Source: Oscarella lobularis (lineage: Eukaryota; Porifera; Homoscleromorpha; Homosclerophorida; Oscarellidae). From it: a stretch of DNA of 64,000 nt. The stretch covers positions 1,734,648 to 1,798,647 of the forward strand of contig NC_089177.1 in assembly GCF_947507565.1 (NCBI RefSeq), read 5' to 3'. The notes under the pieces were generated by a model. The model worked only from the letters and a program-made list of their open reading frames with translations, was not told the origin of the DNA and did no database searches. This document shows, one piece after another, positions 59,955 through 64,000 of the stretch; within the stretch, counting starts at the first letter, position 1; each line of letters opens with the position of its first letter. Made by a program: the position numbers and the translations under genes.

Positions 59955-60064
59955 TCTTATAGTGCGTTCACACCTAGGATGCCATAACCGTACCGTACTG
60001 TACCATACTCAGTACCGTACGGCACCGTTATGACTGACCCCGTTCGCACCTACGGTTCGTTCAC
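59955..60064. repeat. PIF/Harbinger-like end with palindrome
   Basis: GTGCGTTCACACCTAGGATG is a typical Harbinger terminal style. It is followed by overlapping GTACCGTAC palindromes and an inverse CGTTCGCACCTACGG. The transposase fragment lies 0.4 kb downstream. Confidence 0.5.
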
Positions 60065-60430
60065 GTACCGATGCTACCACTAATGTGTCGATTCTGTTTC
60101 TTTGTGTTGTTTTTCTTTTCTCTTTTTTCGTAAATGTAAAGCAAAAAAGAGTACTTTTGCTGCATATTACGTGGAGATAACGCGCGCTCGTCCCAGTCAT
60201 TCACCGATCTCGCGATTCCTTGAATGGATTTGGACGCCGTATCCCTTTCCTCTCTTCGGAGTCACCGTTGAGATCACTTCGACCGTTTTCGACCGCAACA
60301 ACGCGAATTGAACATCGAAGGAGAAGACGACGGCGAGCGTTCCTCCTCTTCGCTGCTTCGGTAGCGAATTTTTCGAGCATTTTTGCCTCTGCTTCGACGA
60401 CGAGACAGGCATGGACGTTGCCTAGGTACT
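60065..60430. other. No supported gene
   Basis: Leader-like region with open arginine-rich frames in several frames, attributed to composition. Confidence 0.3.
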
Positions 60431-60469
60431 GCTTGCATGTAGAGGTAGCTCTAGCTGTTTTATGATATT

Positions 60470-61022
60470 ACGATATTCGCAGAAATCCTTCCTTTTGGGA
60501 GTATGCGTTCCCGGGAGCAGTTTGACGGCCCCGCGTGGAAACAAAATTTCAGAATGAGTCGCGAAACGTTCGTCTATTTGTGCATACAGGTATATTGCAA
60601 TAGCTATTAAATGAAAAGGAACAAGGTAATGATGATGTTTCACATTAGCTGAGGGAAGCCATTGGCAGACGGGATACGTGCATGAGGCGGGCAGTCAGCG
60701 TGGAAGAGAGGGTAGCAGTAACGTTGTGGTTTTTGGCCACCAATGCACAGTATCGAACCATCGCTCACTTATTCGGAATCGGGCGGTCAACCGTGTGTGT
60801 GATTGTCCAGGAGACATCAAGAGCGATCGTTTCTGTCTTTAATTTTCCCTTCGTGACGTAATCGATGGATTCTTCGAACGGTACGGCGTGCCTCAATGCG
60901 CAGGCGCTATAGACGGATCACACATTCCTGTAACCTCCAGAGCAAGAAATCATACGGATTATTATAATCGCAAGGGATGGTATTCAATCAATACCTATTC
61001 CGCGATTAATGACAGGTCGCTC
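60470..61022 (+). pseudogene. PIF/Harbinger transposase (DDE_Tnp_4), truncated
   Basis: REQFDGPAWKQNFRMSRETF, then after an intron (about 60,590-60,650) LREAIGRRDTCMRRAVSVEE, AVTLWFLATNAQYRTIAHLF and GIGRSTVCVIVQETSRAIV. After a one-base shift near 60,855 comes the catalytic start VIDGFFERYGVPQCAGAIDG with the first Asp in GAIDGSHIPVTS, and HTDYYNRKGWYSINTYSAIN. Similarity ends at 61,022. The remaining Asp and Glu are missing. Confidence 0.85.
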
Positions 61023-61391
61023 GCTCTGCCGAATCCGGAAGAGTCTGCGGTACGGGGGCGTGACCGCATAACGTGACGAGACCGCCTGCGTCACGTAACG
61101 CCCCCTGCCTGGCGTTGCAGACAGCGCCGAGGCAGAAAGTGGCCCGAAGGCAAAGCCATCGACCCATCCATCATCTGCCTGCCGAGGCGCGTCCCCTTCG
61201 ATGCGTGTTCTGCCTACAGTGCGCGTGCTTGCCTACGTGTCTTCGCGCATGCGCCTGTCACGCCCCTTCACCTTTATTGGCGAAGTCTCGTTAATTTGCC
61301 GCTAGCGCCGCGTCGTTCCAGGCTCGCCTGAACTCGCCAAACGAATATACCGTTTGTACGAATTGCTTTTCCATCGTCCCAGTGCTCGGAT
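61023..61391. other. No supported gene
   Basis: GC-rich region with inverted CGTGAC/GTCACG motifs near 61,050-61,110 (ACGTGACG ... CGTCACGT). No coding frame recognised. Confidence 0.4.
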
Positions 61392-61446
61392 CAGAGATAA
61401 AAGAGAGAGAGGGATTGGCAACTCTTATAGTCACGTGACTGCTAGC
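61392..61446 (+). repeat. CAGAG-type transposon end
   Basis: CAGAGATAAAAGAGAGAGAG then GGGATTGGCAACT ... GTCACGTGAC matches the tips of the 1.24-kb element at 11,947/13,183. The other end is not found in the window. Confidence 0.7.
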
Positions 61447-61465
61447 GTACCCTAGGCTCGCAACG

Positions 61466-62062
61466 ATGTCAGACAACTCACTTATCCATGTTCTTGAAGC
61501 GATTGATTCCGAAAAAATCGTCTCTCAATCCACCGGACGCTACGCCAATGCCAAAAAAGACGTCAGGAAAATCCTGGAAATGGCAGGAAGCGAAGTCTTC
61601 TCGGAATTCAGCGCTAAACTCGTCGAAGAAGTTTCGAAGTGCTTCTTCCAGCGAAGAGTTGGTCCTTCAGCTGGAATAGACCGTGAAAAGGCTCTCATGG
61701 CGTTCGCTTCAACGCGGGTCGACGTCCTTCCTGGTCTGTGGTCCGCCTTTTATGTGGCCATTGGTCTTCCAATTGAGGATCCTCTACTTTCTCAAATGAT
61801 CAACCGTAGAGTCTTCGATGATTTTCTGATTAAGCGTCAGAGCGTTTCGATTGACTCTCCTGCAGTGCCTTCTGTCGCCATGTCAGTCGATGAGGAAAAC
61901 GCTGTCCGCTACGCGGCAGGCTTTGTGCCCTTCCGTCTGATAAAGAAATTTAGCAAGTTAGCGCCCAATGACAAGCACTCGCGCTTCGTTCAGTGCTTGA
62001 AGAGCATGTCTGCACATATCAATCATGCACTGTCGAGGGCATCCTTCACATATTCGCATTGA
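61466..62062 (+). CDS. Unknown transposon-type protein next to a CAGAG end
   Basis: 198 residues: MSDNSLIHVLEAIDSEKIVS, a helical middle, then EVSKCFFQRRVGPSAGIDRE and VDVLPGLWSAFYVAIGLPIE. The best conserved looking part is SVDEENAVRYAAGFVPFRLI, reminiscent of N-terminal parts of invertebrate TE proteins (E-N-A-x-R-Y-x-x-G-[FY]-x-x-x-[KR]). It starts 74 bp inside the CAGAG end, so it is probably the main ORF of an autonomous relative of the 1.24-kb element. The catalytic part is cut off by the DIRS fragment. Confidence 0.45.
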   Translation: MSDNSLIHVLEAIDSEKIVSQSTGRYANAKKDVRKILEMAGSEVFSEFSAKLVEEVSKCFFQRRVGPSAGIDREKALMAFASTRVDVLPGLWSAFYVAIGLPIEDPLLSQMINRRVFDDFLIKRQSVSIDSPAVPSVAMSVDEENAVRYAAGFVPFRLIKKFSKLAPNDKHSRFVQCLKSMSAHINHALSRASFTYSH

Positions 62063-62960
62063 TTCCAGCTGCTTCAAAAACATATCAAGACTTGACATAT
62101 CGACATTTGAGGGGCTGATGACAGCACGACCGGTCAGAGCGGAGCACTCTGCAATATTGACCTTTCGCCCTCTGATGTGCAGGTCAGTTGCTCCATTTTC
62201 AGTCAAGACAAAACTGTGAGTCCGTACCCACGCCGTGATGCTGGGCATTTCCTCTCGTGCGCGCCGCGAGCCCAGCACCAGGTCGCGGAACGGGGCAAAC
62301 TCTTCCTCCTGCCGGCATTCGATGTTTTCCGGGAGTAGCTCACCCAGATCGAAAAATTACTTTGTCTGGATGCGCGTGACCAGCTTGCCCGGGATTGCCA
62401 CTCCTTCGTCTAGGAGGTACGCCGATGGCGTCGCCGCCGATTTCGCCGCCGCTCCTGTTAGCGCTTCCACCAAAAGCGAAATTGCTCCCGACTTCTCCGT
62501 GCCGCCACGCTCTCCGCGCGCGCCGACGCAAGACGCGCTCGGTGCGCTGCCGATCGTCGCGCTACCACTGCCGCCTTCCGTGCTCTGCGGCGTACCAGCG
62601 GACGTGCCGCCGCTCGCACCGCCCTCTGCCGCCACGGCGACATGGGCGATCTGATCCGCCGCCGGCAAATCGTCAGCACCTGCCGCACCGTAATTAGCAC
62701 CTTAACCCGCCATTGCGTCCCCCAACCGCCTACCGGGCGCGCCTGCCCTTCACCGTACCCGCTGGCCCGCTCTGAGCACTGCTGCCGTCGGCTTCGCGCG
62801 ACCGGACCCCCCTCGCACCCCTGTTGCGTTTTTTTCTTTTTTGCCCGCATTTACCTGAGTTCTGCCCGTCGTCCGTTTTCGCCCGTTGTGCGAGCGTCCC
62901 GCCGCTGGTTGGCGCAGCCGGTCGCGTCGGGCTGACCGACGCTTGCTGTGCCAAGGCCTG
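62040..62960 (-). pseudogene. DIRS/Ngaro-like gag-type fragment
   Basis: Leftward: an Ala/Gly/Ser-rich N-terminus, then SAYLLDEGVAIPGKLVTRIQ, shifted to FDLGELLPENIECRQEEEFA and PSITAWVRTHSFVLTENGA. The order 'opening P-x-K-L-V-x-x-I, then [FV]-D-[LM]-x-E-L-L-P, then I/S-x-W-V' is the same as in the 16.9-17.7 kb copy. It runs into the unknown plus-strand ORF at about 62,040. GC-rich frames on the plus strand here are shadows. Confidence 0.6.
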
Positions 62961-63480
62961 CGCCGCGCCGGAGGCGGCAGCGATCGTTAGGAGCTGCGAG
63001 AGTTCAGCATTGCCGATCGTTTACGACGATTGGTCTTGCGCTGGGGCTGGGGGGTTCATCAGTAAGGAAACAACGAAGTGCATTGCTGCTCGCCGAGAGA
63101 GAGACAGAAAAGCGTGCTCGCCGCTGCGCCTTCGAACGGCGTCTGCAGCTGCGCATGCCTCGCTTAACGGCGGTTAACTAGCATTAACCTTCATATTTGC
63201 ACGGGCTGGCCGGGAAGCGTTCATGACGCCAGAGTGTTTTCGAATTCGCGCCTGTACCGATTGGCCGAAGAAGGAATAATGAGCCGACCACCGCAGTTGT
63301 ACGGGGTGGCAAACGCAGTTTGCGAGCCCGTATAACGGCGAGGGAGGCTCTCTCAAACGTGATCTCAAGGCCGGAAGTGTATGTATCTATGTCTGTCTGT
63401 CTGTCTGTACGTCTGTTCGAGACACAGTATTGTGACGTCACATAAGAAAATCCCTTACTTTGTAAAGCGCATGCGCAACA
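62961..63480. other. No gene; TGTC microsatellite
   Basis: 63,388-63,412 has four to five TGTC repeats. The rest has no support for a gene. GGCAAACGCAGTTTGCGAGC at about 63,309 is a small palindrome. Confidence 0.5.
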
Positions 63481-63609
63481 TGGGGTCTTAAACGGTGATC
63501 CAAAAAAGGCGATTTATGCTGCGAATAAAGAGTTTTTTCTTTGATGGGGTCTTAAACGGTGATCCAAAAAAGGCGAATTATGCCGCGAATAAAGAGTTTT
63601 TTCTTTGAT
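63481..63609 (+). repeat. 64-bp tandem duplication
   Basis: TGGGGTCTTAAACGGTGATC... at 63,481 and 63,545, with three or fewer differences. Each ends AATAAAGAGTTTTTTCTTTGA, so each carries a poly-A signal. Confidence 0.95.
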
Positions 63610-63686
63610 AAACGGATATAATGCTTAGAAACTTCTGTTACAAATTGTTTGGTGGTGTTTTCCGTTCTATAAATGCGCTCAGAAGG

Positions 63687-63829
63687 CGAGACGAGTTTCA
63701 AATGCGCATGTCTCGTCGTTAGGGTTACATCGCGCAATGGAATGTTCTCCATACGCGTTGATTTAGCCTATTACTCCTTCGAATCGCACCAATTCTTCTT
63801 CGAAAAAGTGCATCGAACCTGAAATTCTA
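63687..63829. repeat. 142-bp dispersed repeat, copy 2
   Basis: Same sequence as 19,644-19,785 with about four substitutions (for example TTGACTTAGCC versus TTGATTTAGCC). Both end at CGAACCTGAAATTCT. Confidence 0.85.
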
Positions 63830-64000
63830 TCAATTGAAGAATGGGGCGTAGAGCGGGGTCCCGTCAAACAAAAGTTAGGATCGCTGGGTTAGGCCCATAG
63901 CTTAAAAAGATAAATGTAGTAACAAGGCTACTAACTTACCTCCTATGGCGGAATCGCAAAAACGAGCCTCATAGAACCCATTTCAGAACCCTACAGGCCA
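63830..64000. other. No gene seen
   Basis: Window end; contains no coding frame or repeat shared with the rest of the window that I could find. Confidence 0.4.

Noticed and set aside
59834-60064. Complete Harbinger element with both ends
   Set aside because: Only the left terminal-style sequence and a truncated transposase are visible; no right end before 61.4 kb.
62235-63181. Several plus-strand Ala/Pro/Arg-rich frames
   Set aside because: Shadows of the minus-strand DIRS-type gag fragment in GC-rich sequence.
1-64000. A multi-gene metabolic or defence operon-like cluster
   Set aside because: Gene order is dominated by transposable elements; host-like genes (kinases, NHL-BTB, F-box/LRR) show no shared pathway visible in sequence.

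Overview
This is nuclear DNA of a metazoan. Spliceosomal GT-AG introns of about 50-200 bp interrupt most genes. It is unusually rich in transposable elements of many classes. Families seen are Ty3/gypsy, DIRS/Ngaro-like, CR1-like LINE with a 2A peptide, Tc1/mariner-like, PIF/Harbinger, Helitron, integrase-core DDE elements, a Foldback-type giant palindrome and several MITEs. A block of tandem mitochondrial-type tRNAs, including a tRNA-Trp with anticodon UCA, lies inside a broken kinase gene (a probable NUMT). The mixture, compact introns and protein styles (NHL-BTB, several divergent TKL-like kinases, F-box/LRR) suggest a non-bilaterian animal. A marine sponge is my best guess, by inference only.

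Layout. 1-3.3 kb: Ty3 fragment, a DIRS-type end repeat and a small HIRAN-like gene. 3.28-8.68 kb: a 5.4-kb element with 139-bp terminal inverted repeats (TIRs) and a perfect 9-bp target-site duplication (TSD). It carries a DUF6589-type gene and a RecQ-like helicase, tail to tail. 9.2-14.8 kb: minus-strand integrase-core transposase and HECT E3-ligase-like gene, the latter split by a 1.24-kb TIR element. 14.9-16.7 kb: AT-rich repeats, mitochondrial tRNA cluster and a truncated kinase gene. 16.9-19.4 kb: DIRS/Ngaro-like gag split by a 1.66-kb Foldback-like palindrome. 19.8-32.9 kb: one large minus-strand transposon-type gene ('gene X') opened by four nested insertions: an integrase/RING element, a mariner, a LINE and a MITE.

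33.1-36.9 kb: a junkyard of retroelement fragments ending in a 59-bp minisatellite. 37-50.3 kb: three related kinase genes (two degenerate), an F-box/LRR remnant and an NHL-BTB gene cut by an apparently intact Ty3 element with 143-bp LTRs. 51.1-53.9 kb: DIRS/Ngaro-like pol with its complex terminal repeats. 53.9-64 kb: Helitron Rep, mariner, Ty3, Harbinger, unknown TE ORFs and a DIRS gag fragment.

At four sites the target can be reconstructed: removing the insert plus one TSD copy, or for the mariner the insert alone, restores an open reading frame or splice site. Those are the best-supported statements here. No database search or alignment program was used; family names rest on motif recognition.
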